A stretch of DNA of 64,000 bases from CAITWD01 sp963842065 (GCA_963842065.1 CAWJEW010000003.1:310001-374000), one strand, 5' to 3'. Positions 34,072 through 42,774 are shown, counted from the stretch's first letter. The notes: generated by a model not told the origin, from the letters alone. Translations and numbers: made by a program.

Positions 34072-34557
34072 GCGCGTGTCAGCGTCTATGCGCTCTCTCG
34101 TGTCGTCGGCTCGACGGACCCGACAACCCTGGCGCACTCGCGCCGTGTTTCGGATCTGGCAGGACAACTCGCACGACAGCTTGATTGGGAGTCGCCACGC
34201 GCAGCACGGCGGCGATGCGGGACTGCCGCGCACAACGTCGACAAGATCGGGGCTCCCAATGCCATCCTCGTGAAGGCGGGGTCGCTTACTTCTGATCAAT
34301 GCTTGATCGCGAAGACCCTGCCGAGCCTGCTGCACGGATCATCGAGGGCATCCTGACCGCCAAGCAGGTCTCCTGGGTGCGCCATCATCATGGGCGCCCA
34401 GGGTGGAGTCGTCGACGCGCGCCATGAATTCGCCCCCCGTACCCCGTGGGGAGCCGAGGCCATGTTGGGCATGTTGGGGGCCGAAAACTGCCCGTTTGGG
34501 GGCATTTCTCCCTTTGGCCCTCGCGCGCGAGGGCTTGGGCTTGTCCTCGAGCCCCCT
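34072..34557. other. Gene-free region with an 18-bp perfect palindrome
   Basis: No supported gene. At 34517-34534 lies gccctcgcgcgcgagggc, a perfect palindrome. It is 23 bp downstream of the minus-strand HNH-like gene and may end its transcript or be a protein-binding site; no T-run follows. Confidence 0.4.
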
Positions 34558-34914
34558 CTAGGCCCTGCCCCTGTCTACTGCTTGATGACACGCGCGATGC
34601 ATGAGCACGTCGCCCATGCTCGAGGGGTCATCGCGTAGCGGCGTGGAGTGATGAAGGTCGAGCGCCTGCCCGGGCAGCATGTCCTCGTGACAGTACGGGC
34701 AGGGCGTGAACAGATATGCGCCTCGGATGCCGCGCGTAGGGTTGCCCCTGTGCATGTCGGGCGCGCCCACGACAAGGTAGTACCGGTCCCCGTCGTGCTC
34801 GAACTCCGACGTGATGCGCGGCGGGTGACTGACGCACACTACGCGCGTCGTGCCGAGCGCCAAGATGGCGGCGGCCGCGAAGTCCTCGCGGTCAGGAAAG
34901 TAGTAGTAGTGCAT
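34558..34914 (-). CDS. HNH/zinc-finger-like small protein
   Basis: A 118-residue protein with ATG at 34914 behind AGGGAGG. The N-terminal half (HYYYFPDREDFAAAAILALG, then YYLVVGAPDMHRGNPTRG) is alpha/beta. The second half has TPCPYCHEDMLPGQALDLHH, then LMHRACHQAVD: two Cys, a double His and a His-x-x-Cys-His, an arrangement like the zinc-supported HNH fold of phage-type endonucleases. The usual Asn is not evident. Its place in the island and the decayed frame just upstream suggest phage or plasmid origin. Nuclease activity is a guess. Confidence 0.6.
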   Translation of the reverse strand: MHYYYFPDREDFAAAAILALGTTRVVCVSHPPRITSEFEHDGDRYYLVVGAPDMHRGNPTRGIRGAYLFTPCPYCHEDMLPGQALDLHHSTPLRDDPSSMGDVLMHRACHQAVDRGRA

Positions 34915-34974
34915 GGTGTCCTCCCTGCTGTTGGCTGGAACTGCCACTCGTGAGAGGACGCGCCCGTGGTGTTC

Positions 34975-35304
34975 TTACGTCCTCCGAAGTCTTTTGCTCA
35001 CGTGCGCCCGCTCTTTCACGCCCCACCTGTCGAGTAGTGCGGCGGCCTCGACGCCGAGGCCGGTCGCCGTGATTGATTGCGCCACGAGCACGATGTGCTC
35101 GGCAGGCTCGCTGTCCAGCCAGCCGATCACCCGCAGGGCGTGCCCGAGCGGCGTCGCGGCCTCGGTAGCGTCGCGCGACTCGCGCTACGCCTGGCCGACC
35201 ACGACCACGTCGATGCCGACGATGCCTGCCTCGCCCTACTTGATGAGCCCGACGACGGAAACACCGCGCCATCCTCGGGCAACGCGAACTGCGGAGACGG
35301 CCCG
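34975..35304 (-). pseudogene. Decayed coding frame with two in-frame TAG codons
   Basis: One minus-strand frame reads like protein across about 110 codons, including GVSVVGLIK, GEAGIVGIDVVVVGQA, then TPLGHALRVIGWLDSEPAEH, VLVAQSITATGLGVEAA and LLDRWGVKERAHVS, ending at TAA (34975-34977). TAG codons at 35238-35236 and 35187-35185 break it, and a TGA bounds it upstream at 35307. A 51-residue product could start at the GTG at 35130. No family is recognised. It lies 60 bp upstream of the HNH-like gene on the same strand and is probably a mutated mobile-element gene. Confidence 0.45.
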
Positions 35305-35400
35305 TCAGCGGTCGCGAGGAACGTCTTGACCCATGTCGTGACCCTCAGCTGTCCGATGCGCTGCACATCGGACCGACACCGGGGCTAAAAAACCGCGCTT

Positions 35401-35462
35401 AGCAGGCAGTTCAATTGATGGGCGCGGCAGGACTCGAACCTGCGACCCAGGGATTATGAGTC
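35401..35462 (-). repeat. att-like direct repeat copy 4, overlapping the intact tRNA
   Basis: This 62-bp segment covers the tRNA 3' half (from the anticodon loop) and 18 bp beyond its 3' end. It matches 22920-22981 with two mismatches and is the end of the island next to the preserved tRNA. Confidence 0.82.
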
Positions 35463-35492
35463 CCCTGCTCTAACCAGCTGAGCTACACGCCC
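35419..35492 (-). tRNA. tRNA with CAU anticodon (tRNA-Met or tRNA-Ile2)
   Basis: The minus strand folds as a full cloverleaf of 74 nt. Acceptor stem GGGCGTG pairs with CGCGCCC (one G-U pair), D arm GCTC/GAGC with loop AGCTGGTTA, anticodon stem GGGGA/TCCCT with loop CTCATAA, variable loop GGGTC, T arm GCAGG-TTCGAGT-CCTGC, discriminator A. CCA is not encoded. The anticodon is CAU. Elongator Met is the simplest reading, but tRNA-Ile with a lysidine-modified C34 cannot be excluded; the lack of an initiator-type C1-A72 mismatch rules out tRNA-fMet. The 3' end faces the island. Confidence 0.93.
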
Positions 35493-35586
35493 CGGGATGA
35501 ACCTGTCGTGAATCGGGACCAACCCTAGCGTGCGTTCCAAAAGGGAGTCCGGGCTGCGCAGCGCGCCGATCGGCAATCATCACGGC

Positions 35587-36534
35587 ATGCCGATGTCCGT
35601 CTCGCCCGATTCGCCGATCGTGCCACGGGTTGCTTCCATCGCGATCACGCCCGTCAAGGGGCTGGCGCTTAAGGCCTGTGAGTCGGTTGTCCTCGGGCCG
35701 GCGGGCGTCGCGGTGAACCGCGCGTTCTTTCTCGTCGACCAAGCCGGCACCATGGTCAACGGCAAGTCCCTGGGCGACCTAGTGCGGGTACATGCCGATG
35801 TGACCGACGATCTGGGCGAGCTCGCGCTCCGGTTCCCGGATGGACGCGTGGTCCGTGGCGCGGTGGAGCTGGGCCCGCCGCGGTCCGTCCGGTTTTTTCG
35901 CTCGCAGTTCGACGCGCCGTCGGTCATCGGTCCGTGGGCCGAAGCGCTGTCCGACTTCTGTGGCCGGCCGATTGGCCTCTGTCGGGCGCCGGCCGGCCGA
36001 CCGGGCCTTGACCGGGGGCTGCGAGGGGCGGTCTCGCTGGTCTCCACCGGCGCGCTTGACGCGCTCCGGACCGCCGGGGACGTGCCGGAGCCGATTGACC
36101 CGCGCCGGTTCCGCATGCTGTTCGTGATCGAGGGCGTGGCCCCCCACGCCGAGGATGCGTGGTGCGGGCAACCTGTTGGCCTCGGCGCCGCCGAGGTGCG
36201 CATCAATGGCCTGGTCGGTCGCTGCGCGGTGACGACGCGCCACCCCGATACGGGCGTGGTGGACCTTCCGACGCTGCACTACCTGAAGCTGTCTCGCGGG
36301 CACATCCGCGCCGAGGAGCGGCTGCCGTTCGGCGTCTATGGACAGGTACTCACGCCGGGCGAGGTGCGCGTCGGGGACCCCGTCGCGGTCATGCACGACG
36401 ATCCGAAACGGCTCGCTGCCGGCCAAGGTCGGTACGCTCTCAGCGATGCGCGAAACGCCCGGCCGCGGGAGGACTCGGCCGGCGGGCGTGGGACAAACGA
36501 TCAACCTTCGACACCGAGCAAGGACCGAACGTGA
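35587..36534 (+). CDS. MOSC domain-containing protein
   Basis: A 315-residue protein. Residues 1-110 form the MOSC N-terminal beta barrel (ASIAITPVKGLALKACESVV, then NRAFFLVDQAGTMVNGK). The MOSC domain follows, with RFRMLFVIEGVAPHAEDAWC, then LVGRCAVTTRHPDTGVVD containing the conserved Cys that binds the molybdenum cofactor or carries sulfur. The C-terminal 40 residues are low-complexity and probably disordered. Relatives reduce N-hydroxylated compounds or handle cofactor sulfur. The stop overlaps the flavin reductase GTG, so the two are co-translated, and the reductase may feed electrons. Confidence 0.87.
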   Translation: MPMSVSPDSPIVPRVASIAITPVKGLALKACESVVLGPAGVAVNRAFFLVDQAGTMVNGKSLGDLVRVHADVTDDLGELALRFPDGRVVRGAVELGPPRSVRFFRSQFDAPSVIGPWAEALSDFCGRPIGLCRAPAGRPGLDRGLRGAVSLVSTGALDALRTAGDVPEPIDPRRFRMLFVIEGVAPHAEDAWCGQPVGLGAAEVRINGLVGRCAVTTRHPDTGVVDLPTLHYLKLSRGHIRAEERLPFGVYGQVLTPGEVRVGDPVAVMHDDPKRLAAGQGRYALSDARNARPREDSAGGRGTNDQPSTPSKDRT

Positions 36535-37007
36535 GCACATCCGTCAGCGCGCAGGAGTTCCGGGAAACGCTCGCGCTCTGGCCGAGCGGCGTCACCGTCG
36601 TGACCGCCCGCGCCGACGATGAGCTGCTCGGGATGACTGTCAGCTCGTTCTCGTCCCTGTCGTTGGATCCGCCGCTGATCCTCGCATGCCTCGACAAGAA
36701 GGCCAAGAGCCACGACGGGCTGGTTGGCGCGCGCGGTTTCGCGGTCCACGTGCTGGCACGCGACCAGGAGCACGTCTCGCGCGGGTTCACGCGGCCCGGA
36801 CCGGAGAAGTTCGATGAGATCGACTGGGAGGCGGGGGCGTTTGGCACGCCGCTGCTCCCCGTCGGGGTCGCGCGGCTCGTCTGTGCGCACGAGGCCGCAG
36901 TCGATGGCGGCGACCACACGATTCTCATCGGCCGCGTCGTCGACGTGGCGCGCAGCGGCAAACCGCCGCTGATCTACTGGGACCGCGATTACCGGTCGGC
37001 GTCGTAG
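36531..37007 (+). CDS. Flavin reductase family protein
   Basis: A 158-residue FMN-binding split-barrel protein. ALWPSGVTVVTARAD, GMTVSSFSSLSLDPPLIL (the flavin phosphate segment), DGLVGARGFAVHVLA and DHTILIGRVVDV are the standard blocks of NAD(P)H:FMN oxidoreductases of the HpaC/DIM6 type. GTG at 36531 lies within the MOSC stop. It may serve the MOSC protein or another monooxygenase. Confidence 0.9.
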   Translation: MSTSVSAQEFRETLALWPSGVTVVTARADDELLGMTVSSFSSLSLDPPLILACLDKKAKSHDGLVGARGFAVHVLARDQEHVSRGFTRPGPEKFDEIDWEAGAFGTPLLPVGVARLVCAHEAAVDGGDHTILIGRVVDVARSGKPPLIYWDRDYRSAS

Positions 37008-37045
37008 GTGTCGCGGGTGTCCGGTCGGCGCCAGTCGGAGGTGCG

Positions 37046-37857
37046 GTGACGCTGACCCCTGAGCACGCGATCGGGGTATTCGACTCCGGAGTTGGCGGGT
37101 TAACGATCCTCGACGAGTGCCTTGCCCAGTTGCCTGCCGAGGACTTCATCTACTTCGGCGACACTGCCTGGTTCCCGTACGGCGACCGGACCGACGCCGA
37201 GCTGCGCTCGCGCGCGCAGCAGATCGCCGTGTGGCTCATCGCGCGGGGGGTCAAGACGATCGTGATCGCCTGCAACACGGCGACGGCGGCCGCCCTGACG
37301 CATCTTCAGACCCACCTGGACGTCCCGGTCATCGGCGTGATGAGCTCCGAGGCGCACGCCGCCGTCCAGACGACGCGCAACCGGCGGGTCGGGCTGCTGG
37401 CCACGGAGGCCACGGTCCGGTCCGGGTCGTACGAGCGGATGGTCCGGGCGCACGATGCAGGCGTTGAGCTGATCTCGGTGGCGTGCCCGCGTCTGGCCCC
37501 GGCCATCCAAAACGGGGATCCCTTCGACGAGCGAATCGTCGACATGGTCAAGGAGTACACGGCGCCGCTGCGCGAGGAAGGGGTCGACACGGTGATCCTC
37601 GGCTGCACCCACTATCCGCTGGTCGAGCGGCTGCTGCGGCGCAACCTCCCGAACGCCCGGTTGATCAAGAGCGGCGAAGAGCTGGCGCGGGAACTGCGGG
37701 AGACACTGGAGCGCAAGGGTCTGCTGCGCACCGGGAGGCGCGCGAGGGCCACTACCGCTTCGCCTGCAGCGGGGATCCGGCAGCCTTCCAAGCGCTGGGA
37801 ACGCGGTTCCTGCAGATGCCGCTCGGCGACGTGGAGCGGGTCGAGATCCCCGGCTGA
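37046..37857 (+). CDS. murI: Glutamate racemase, with apparent 1-nt frameshift near the 3' end
   Basis: Converts L- to D-glutamate for peptidoglycan. IGVFDSGVGGLTIL carries the first catalytic region, IYFGDTAWFPYGDR follows, VIACNTATAAAL contains the first Cys, and VILGCTHYPLVE the second Cys-His pair. Read straight, the frame continues to 37903 with a nonsense tail. A one-base step at about 37733-37735 (the GGG in accgggagg) brings in the normal family ending, EGHYRFACSGDPAAF, FQALGTRFLQMPLGDVERVE, stopping at 37857. One G is missing relative to an intact gene. A sequencing or assembly error in a G run is the likeliest cause, because the gene is normally essential. Confidence 0.9.
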
Positions 37858-37862
37858 CCCGA

Positions 37863-38636
37863 TCAGGGCGCGGTCGTGGCCCCGAGTTCGTCGAGGGCGC
37901 TGAGCAGCTCGGTCATCTGGACCCCGGCCCTGCCGCGCAGGCGCACCGCACAATGGTCATCGTAGGGTGTCTCGCTCTCGGTCAGGATGGCCAGCGACCC
38001 GCCGTTGCGCAGCACGATATCGGGCAGCGTGCTGACCGGCGTCACCAGCAGGCTCGAGCCGATCACGAGCATCACGTCCGCCGCTCGCGAGGCGGCAAAG
38101 GCCGCGCTGATCGCGTCCTGCGGCAGCTGCTCACCGAACAGGACCACGCCGCTTTTGATCTGGAAGCCGCATTGTGTGCAGCGCGGAACGCCGTCGGGCG
38201 CATCGTCAGCGCGGGCGAGCATCTCGTCGCGGGAGATGCGCGCGCGGCAGCGCAGGCACTCCCCGAAGTCGAGCGTGCCGTGGACCTCGATCGGGCGCAT
38301 ACTGCCGGCGCGCCGGTGCAGACCGTCGATGTTCTGGGTGATCAGTTCCTTGACGATCCCGCGTCGCTCGAGTTCGGCCACCGCGAGGTGCGCCGGGTTC
38401 GGCCGGACGCTGTCCACCGCGGCAAAGCGCGGTCGATGAAAACTCCAGAAGCGCTCGGGGTCCGTGACGAACGTCGACAGCGAGGCGACCTCCATCGGAT
38501 CCACCTTTGTCCAGATGCCGCCGGGCGAGCGGAAGTCGGGAATGCCGCTCTCGGTCGAGACGCCCGCACCGGTCAGCACGACCGCATGCCGGGCGTCGAC
38601 GAGCAGGCTCGCAAGGTCAGTCGGTGAATCGGACAT
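37863..38636 (-). CDS. cobB: NAD-dependent protein deacylase (sirtuin)
   Basis: A 257-residue Sir2 enzyme. NAD-binding VVLTGAGVSTESGIPDFR, then the ribose loop ITQNIDGLHRRAG, catalytic His in IEVHGTLDF, zinc ligands CLRC and CTQC about 30 residues apart, and the late Rossmann segments VVLFGEQLP and VIGSSLLVTPV. ATG at 38636 is preferred to the GTG one codon earlier. Substrates would be acetylated or otherwise acylated lysines. It is convergent with murI, 5 bp from its corrected stop. Confidence 0.92.
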   Translation of the reverse strand: MSDSPTDLASLLVDARHAVVLTGAGVSTESGIPDFRSPGGIWTKVDPMEVASLSTFVTDPERFWSFHRPRFAAVDSVRPNPAHLAVAELERRGIVKELITQNIDGLHRRAGSMRPIEVHGTLDFGECLRCRARISRDEMLARADDAPDGVPRCTQCGFQIKSGVVLFGEQLPQDAISAAFAASRAADVMLVIGSSLLVTPVSTLPDIVLRNGGSLAILTESETPYDDHCAVRLRGRAGVQMTELLSALDELGATTAP

Positions 38637-38664
38637 CACCGTTGATCGTATCGCCAGGCGGTGC

Positions 38665-40299
38665 TTAGGCGTCGGCCTCTGTGCCCGGTTCGGGCATCAC
38701 CTTGTTGCGGCCGGCCGACTTGGCTGCGTACAGCTGGCGATCGGCCTCGGTCAACAGCTCCTGGGTGGTCGTCCCGGGGAGGCCGACGATGCATCCGAGT
38801 GACGCGGTGACCTCGAGCCCCTCGTGGATCGTGTCCCACGGATATTCGGCGATGGCGCGGCGCATCCGCTCACAGACGACCAGGGCGACCTGTTGCTCGG
38901 CGCCTGGCAGCACGATCGCAAACTCCTCGCCGCCGAAGCGGGCGACCAGGTCATGGTCGCGGCTGGACTCGCGCAGGAGCCGTGCGCAGACGCGCAGGAC
39001 ATCGTCGCCGACCAGGTGCGAGAAGCGGTCGTTGACGCGCTTGAAGTGGTCGAGATCCATGAGCGCGAGCGCAATCGGCCCGGTGGCGCGGGCGACCAGC
39101 TGCCCGAACTCGGCGTCAAAGTCGCGCCGGTTGGGAAGGCCGGTCACCGGATCCATCAGGGCCTCGGTGCGTCGGCGCTCGGCCTCGGCGCGCGCCTGCT
39201 GGACGTCCAGGCGAAGGGCGTTGAGCTCCATGCGGGCCTTGGCGCGCTCCCCGTCGAGCTCCTGGCTGAGCGCGTGAAAGCGACGCTGGGCGGCGAGCGC
39301 CGCCGCCAAATCGCCGACACGTTCGCTGAGCGTGCTCGAGACTTCCAGGGCCTGGGCGAGCGTGCGGCGGTCGCCGACCTCCTCGAGCAGCTGGACCGCA
39401 CGCAGCGCGGCGCGCAGCCCATCCTTGGTGCGTCCGGCGGCGTCGAGGGCCCGCGCGGTCTCAATCAGGTGCGCGCCCTCGGCGCGACGGTCGCCGCCGG
39501 AGCGGGCGGTCAGCACCGCGGCCTTGAGGTGGTCGAGGGCCGCCAGCGGCTGGCCGAGGCCGATGAGCGCGCGCCCGGCCATGCCCTCGGCGTACGCGCG
39601 GACCACGTTGTCCTCGGGGTTGGGCAGCTCGGCGGCTTCGCGCGTGAGCGCGAGCGCCCGCCCATAGGCGACTTCGGCCTCTTCACGGTTGCCCGCGGCA
39701 AGCGCCCGGTCGCCGAGACCGCAATGCACATAGGCGGCGTTCTGGAGCACGAACGCCATCCACAGGTTGTCGCCCGCGGCGCGGAACGTGTCGGCGGCCT
39801 CGCGGTAGAGCTGCAGCGCCCGGACGGGATCTTCCTGGATCGCGTGGGCGTTGGCCAGCTCGTTGAGCGCCCGCGCCAGCACGGCGAGGTCGCCGCGCTT
39901 GCGGATCTCCGGAAGCACCTCGTGCAGCAGCTCGGCGGCCGTGACCCCGTCACCGCTGTAGACGTGGAGGGCCGCGATGAGCACGAGCGCCCAGGCGCGG
40001 GCGCGGCGATCGCCGAGCGCCTCGAACGTGCGCATCGCGGTCTGCATCTCGTCGAGCACGCGGCCCACGTCGGCAGCGCCGAGCAACGCGTTGGCCCGCG
40101 ACAGACGGGCGCGCGCCTCCAGCCACGAGTCGTCGGCGGCAAGGGCGGCGCCGAGCGCCGAGTCACCGAGCTGACGGGCGCGGGCGGGATCCCGGTGCGC
40201 CAACAGATCGACCAGCTCGACCAGGGCGAGTGCGCGCTCGCGTGGTGTCGTCGCCCGCGCGAGGCGCTCCTCCTGGGTGCTGATCACGGAATCCGCCAT
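38665..40299 (-). CDS. TPR-GGDEF diguanylate cyclase
   Basis: About 544 residues without membrane helices. The first 350 residues are a run of helical repeats of TPR type (for example ALALVELVDLLAHRDPARAR, VLARALNELANAHAIQEDPV, RALQLYREAADTFRAAGDN). A coiled linker (RMELNALRLDVQQARAEAER) joins it to a GGDEF domain with DPVTGLPNRRDFDAEF, LMDLDHFKRVNDRFSHLVGD and active site ARFGGEEF. RDHD five residues before it is an RxxD inhibitory site. TPR parts probably sense a protein partner. ATG at 40299 (a TTG lies two codons upstream). Divergent from rph. Confidence 0.9.
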   Translation of the reverse strand: MADSVISTQEERLARATTPRERALALVELVDLLAHRDPARARQLGDSALGAALAADDSWLEARARLSRANALLGAADVGRVLDEMQTAMRTFEALGDRRARAWALVLIAALHVYSGDGVTAAELLHEVLPEIRKRGDLAVLARALNELANAHAIQEDPVRALQLYREAADTFRAAGDNLWMAFVLQNAAYVHCGLGDRALAAGNREEAEVAYGRALALTREAAELPNPEDNVVRAYAEGMAGRALIGLGQPLAALDHLKAAVLTARSGGDRRAEGAHLIETARALDAAGRTKDGLRAALRAVQLLEEVGDRRTLAQALEVSSTLSERVGDLAAALAAQRRFHALSQELDGERAKARMELNALRLDVQQARAEAERRRTEALMDPVTGLPNRRDFDAEFGQLVARATGPIALALMDLDHFKRVNDRFSHLVGDDVLRVCARLLRESSRDHDLVARFGGEEFAIVLPGAEQQVALVVCERMRRAIAEYPWDTIHEGLEVTASLGCIVGLPGTTTQELLTEADRQLYAAKSAGRNKVMPEPGTEADA

Positions 40300-40383
40300 A
40301 TCCAACTGCGCTCACAACCTAATCGACGTTCGGCACCTACACCAGAAAGTCCGCATCCGCGCCCGGTGACTATCCTTGGCGGC

Positions 40384-41139
40384 GTGGATTCCGATGCACG
40401 GACACCGTTGGCAACAGCTGCTCGCCCTGATGGCCGGACCGCCGACGCGCTCCGCCAGGTCCGGATACTTCCGCACTTCGTGCCGACGGCACATGGCAGT
40501 GCACTGATAGAGATCGGCGAAACGCGGGTGATCTGTACTTGTGCGGTCGATGAAGCCGTGCCCGGATGGCGCCGCGGACAGGGGGCCGGTTGGGTCACCG
40601 CCGAGTACGGCATGTTGCCGGCCTCAACGGGGGAGCGGCGCGCGCGCGATGTCACCCGCGGCAAGCTCGACGGACGCTCGTCGGAGATCCAGCGGCTGAT
40701 CGGGCGCTCGCTGCGAGCGATCGTCGACATGGAGGTGCTCGGCGAGCGCACCCTATGGATCGACTGCGATGTACTAACCGCCGACGGGGGGACCCGCTGC
40801 GCCAGTATCTGCGGTGGCTACGTGGCGCTCGAGCTCGCGGTGCGCCGGCTGCTTGCCGAAGGCCGCCTCGAGCGGACGCCGATCCTCGACGCGGTGGCTG
40901 CGGTCAGCGTCGGGATCGTCGACGGCCAAAGCCGGCTCGATCTCGGCTACCTAGAGGATTCGCGCGCCGAGGCCGACATGAACGTCGTCGTCAACGGCGC
41001 CGGCGAGCTGATCGAGGTTCAGGCGACCGCGGAGGGGCGCTCGTTCGCGCGGCCCCAGTTCGAGGAACTGCTCGACCTTGCGCTGGCGGGGACGCGGTCG
41101 CTGCTTGGCATCCAGGCGGACGTCCTCGCGAGCGCGTGA
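40384..41139 (+). CDS. rph: Ribonuclease PH
   Basis: A 251-residue phosphorolytic 3' exoribonuclease that trims tRNA precursors. Blocks seen: RPDGRTADALRQVRILPHFV, HGSALIEIGETRVICTCAV, the WVTAEYGMLPASTGERRARD region that binds phosphate and RNA, QRLIGRSLRAIVD, IDCDVLTADGGTRCASICG, DLGYLEDSRAEADMNVV and VQATAEGRSFARPQFEELLDL. Start at GTG 40384. Its stop overlaps the rdgB GTG, giving the common rph-rdgB pair. Confidence 0.96.
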   Translation: MDSDARTPLATAARPDGRTADALRQVRILPHFVPTAHGSALIEIGETRVICTCAVDEAVPGWRRGQGAGWVTAEYGMLPASTGERRARDVTRGKLDGRSSEIQRLIGRSLRAIVDMEVLGERTLWIDCDVLTADGGTRCASICGGYVALELAVRRLLAEGRLERTPILDAVAAVSVGIVDGQSRLDLGYLEDSRAEADMNVVVNGAGELIEVQATAEGRSFARPQFEELLDLALAGTRSLLGIQADVLASA

Positions 41140-41714
41140 GGATCGTCCTTGCAACGGGCAATCCCGCCAAGGCGCGCGAACTCGGCGCCCTGCTCGGCGA
41201 CCGGGTCAGCGTCGATCCGGTGTCGCCGGGGTTCGCCGTCGCTGAGCAGGGCATGACGTTCTTTCAGAACGCGCTGCTCAAGGCGAACGCGGCCCGGGCA
41301 ATCACGCCCGACGATGCGCTCGTGCTGGCTGACGATTCGGGCTTGGCGGTCCGGGCGCTCGACGGCCGGCCAGGGGTGCACAGCGCCCGCTACGCGGGCC
41401 CCGAGGCCAGCGACGACGACAATTGCACGCGGCTGCTCCAGGAACTCGAGGGTACGATCGATCGTCGCGCCGCGTTCGTGTGCGTGTTGGTTGCCCTCGC
41501 CGCCGATGACACCATGGACGTGGCGTGCGGCACGTGCTCCGGTGTGATTGCCCACGCGCGGCGCGGCGAGGGCGGGTTTGGCTACGACCCATTGTTTGTC
41601 CCCGACGGAAGGACCCAGGCGATGGCGGAGCTGACCGCCGAGCAGAAGAACGCCATCTCGCATCGCGGGCGTGCGGCGCGCCTACTTTTCCACGCTCTGG
41701 GCGTGGCATCGTGA
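41136..41714 (+). CDS. rdgB: XTP/dITP diphosphatase (RdgB/HAM1 family)
   Basis: A 192-residue nucleotide sanitising enzyme that hydrolyses non-canonical purine triphosphates. Seen are VLATGNPAKARELGALL, FFQNALLKANAA, LADDSGLAVRALDGRPGVHS, SARYAGPEASDDDN, GFGYDPLFVPDG, and KNAISHRGRAARLL, all family signatures. GTG start overlaps the rph stop; its stop overlaps the next GTG. Confidence 0.96.
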   Translation: MRIVLATGNPAKARELGALLGDRVSVDPVSPGFAVAEQGMTFFQNALLKANAARAITPDDALVLADDSGLAVRALDGRPGVHSARYAGPEASDDDNCTRLLQELEGTIDRRAAFVCVLVALAADDTMDVACGTCSGVIAHARRGEGGFGYDPLFVPDGRTQAMAELTAEQKNAISHRGRAARLLFHALGVAS

Positions 41715-42427
41715 CGGGGAGCACGGCGACCCCGCAGCGCACGCTGATCGCGCACCTGGTCTCGTGGGTCATCGCCGGGGCGATTATCGGATGGCTGGTG
41801 GTGTATTCGCTGCTGCGCCTGGGCGGCGACGACCCCAGCCAGGCCGCGGCCCCGGCGCTGATCGGTGCCGTCGTCGGCATCGCTGCGGCGGTTGGTGTCG
41901 TCGTCTTGGCGCGCAGGGCCGAGGCCGCCGGTCGGCCCATCGGCCGACACCGGATCCGCAAGGCGGATCCGGCGCGCATGACCGCGCGCGATCGTGAGGT
42001 CGTACGATTGGTCTGGCCGACCCTCGTTGGTGTCGCGGCGATCGCCGCGGTGATCGCCGTGGTGCTGTTGTTTCACTGGGTTGGCATTCATGGCGCCCGG
42101 CCCAAGAGCACGCTATTGATGGTGGTCTGGGACCTCGTGATCGCCGTGTGGTTGTTCGACGAAGGTCAGCGCGTGCGCGAGTTCACCTTCGAGGGGCTCG
42201 ATTCGCTCTTTTTCGGGTGCTTGCTGACGATGGTGCTGGCGAGCATCGGCATCTCCCGAAGCGTCGTCTCCGGCGGCCAGGTCGTGCTGATCGTTGCTAC
42301 GGGGGTTGCCGCTGCCGCGATCGGTGTCCTGTCCTGGCGGCTCGCCGGCGGACGGTTCGTGCCCGTCGCCGCCGTCGTAGGGATCGCGGTGGCCGCGCTG
42401 TCGCTGATCGCGCCGCTGGTGGGGTGA
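41711..42427 (+). CDS. Integral membrane protein of unknown function
   Basis: A 238-residue protein with about six membrane helices: LVSWVIAGAIIGWLVVYSLL, ALIGAVVGIAAAVGVVVLA, VGVAAIAAVIAVVLLFHWV, LLMVVWDLVIAVWLF, LFFGCLLTMVLASIGI, and two closing helices from VVLIVATGVAAAAIGVLSW on. A charged cytosolic loop (GRHRIRKADPARMTARDRE) sits after helix 2. Coupled on both sides, so part of the rph operon; no function assigned. Confidence 0.8.
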   Translation: MTGSTATPQRTLIAHLVSWVIAGAIIGWLVVYSLLRLGGDDPSQAAAPALIGAVVGIAAAVGVVVLARRAEAAGRPIGRHRIRKADPARMTARDREVVRLVWPTLVGVAAIAAVIAVVLLFHWVGIHGARPKSTLLMVVWDLVIAVWLFDEGQRVREFTFEGLDSLFFGCLLTMVLASIGISRSVVSGGQVVLIVATGVAAAAIGVLSWRLAGGRFVPVAAVVGIAVAALSLIAPLVG

Positions 42428-42771
42428 TGGGTGCAGGTCCGCAGCTGATCTGCCCGTTGTGCCGCACCGTGGTCGTCGACGGCGCCGAGCCGGCTCCGGG
42501 GACGTGTCCCGGGTGCGGCGCGCAGTACACCGGCGGCGGTGACGACGCACGCGGTGGCGTCGTCGCGGCTCTCGCGTGGTGGGGCCTAGACGAACTCGAC
42601 GCCGAGCGCGTGAGCGCCGGCCTATTTCGCATCCTGCCGACCGACCCGCTCAACAGCGTCGTGACGGTGACGTCCGACCGTCGTGATGCGTATTACCGAT
42701 GGTGGGTATTTGTGGCCGCCGGCATCGAGCCCGGCGACGCCCTCGCCCAGGCGGCGGGCTTCGCCCCATGA
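42427..42771 (+). CDS. Small zinc-ribbon protein
   Basis: A 114-residue protein. ICPLCRTVVVDG and TCPGCGAQYTG give two CxxC pairs 18 residues apart, a rubredoxin-like zinc ribbon. The rest (about 45-114) is helical with aromatic residues, DAYYRWWVFVAAG. ATG at 42427 overlaps the previous stop (TGATG). It may bind a nucleic acid or act as an adaptor; no family recognised. Last gene before the groESL control region. Confidence 0.78.
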   Translation: MGAGPQLICPLCRTVVVDGAEPAPGTCPGCGAQYTGGGDDARGGVVAALAWWGLDELDAERVSAGLFRILPTDPLNSVVTVTSDRRDAYYRWWVFVAAGIEPGDALAQAAGFAP

Positions 42772-42774
42772 GGG

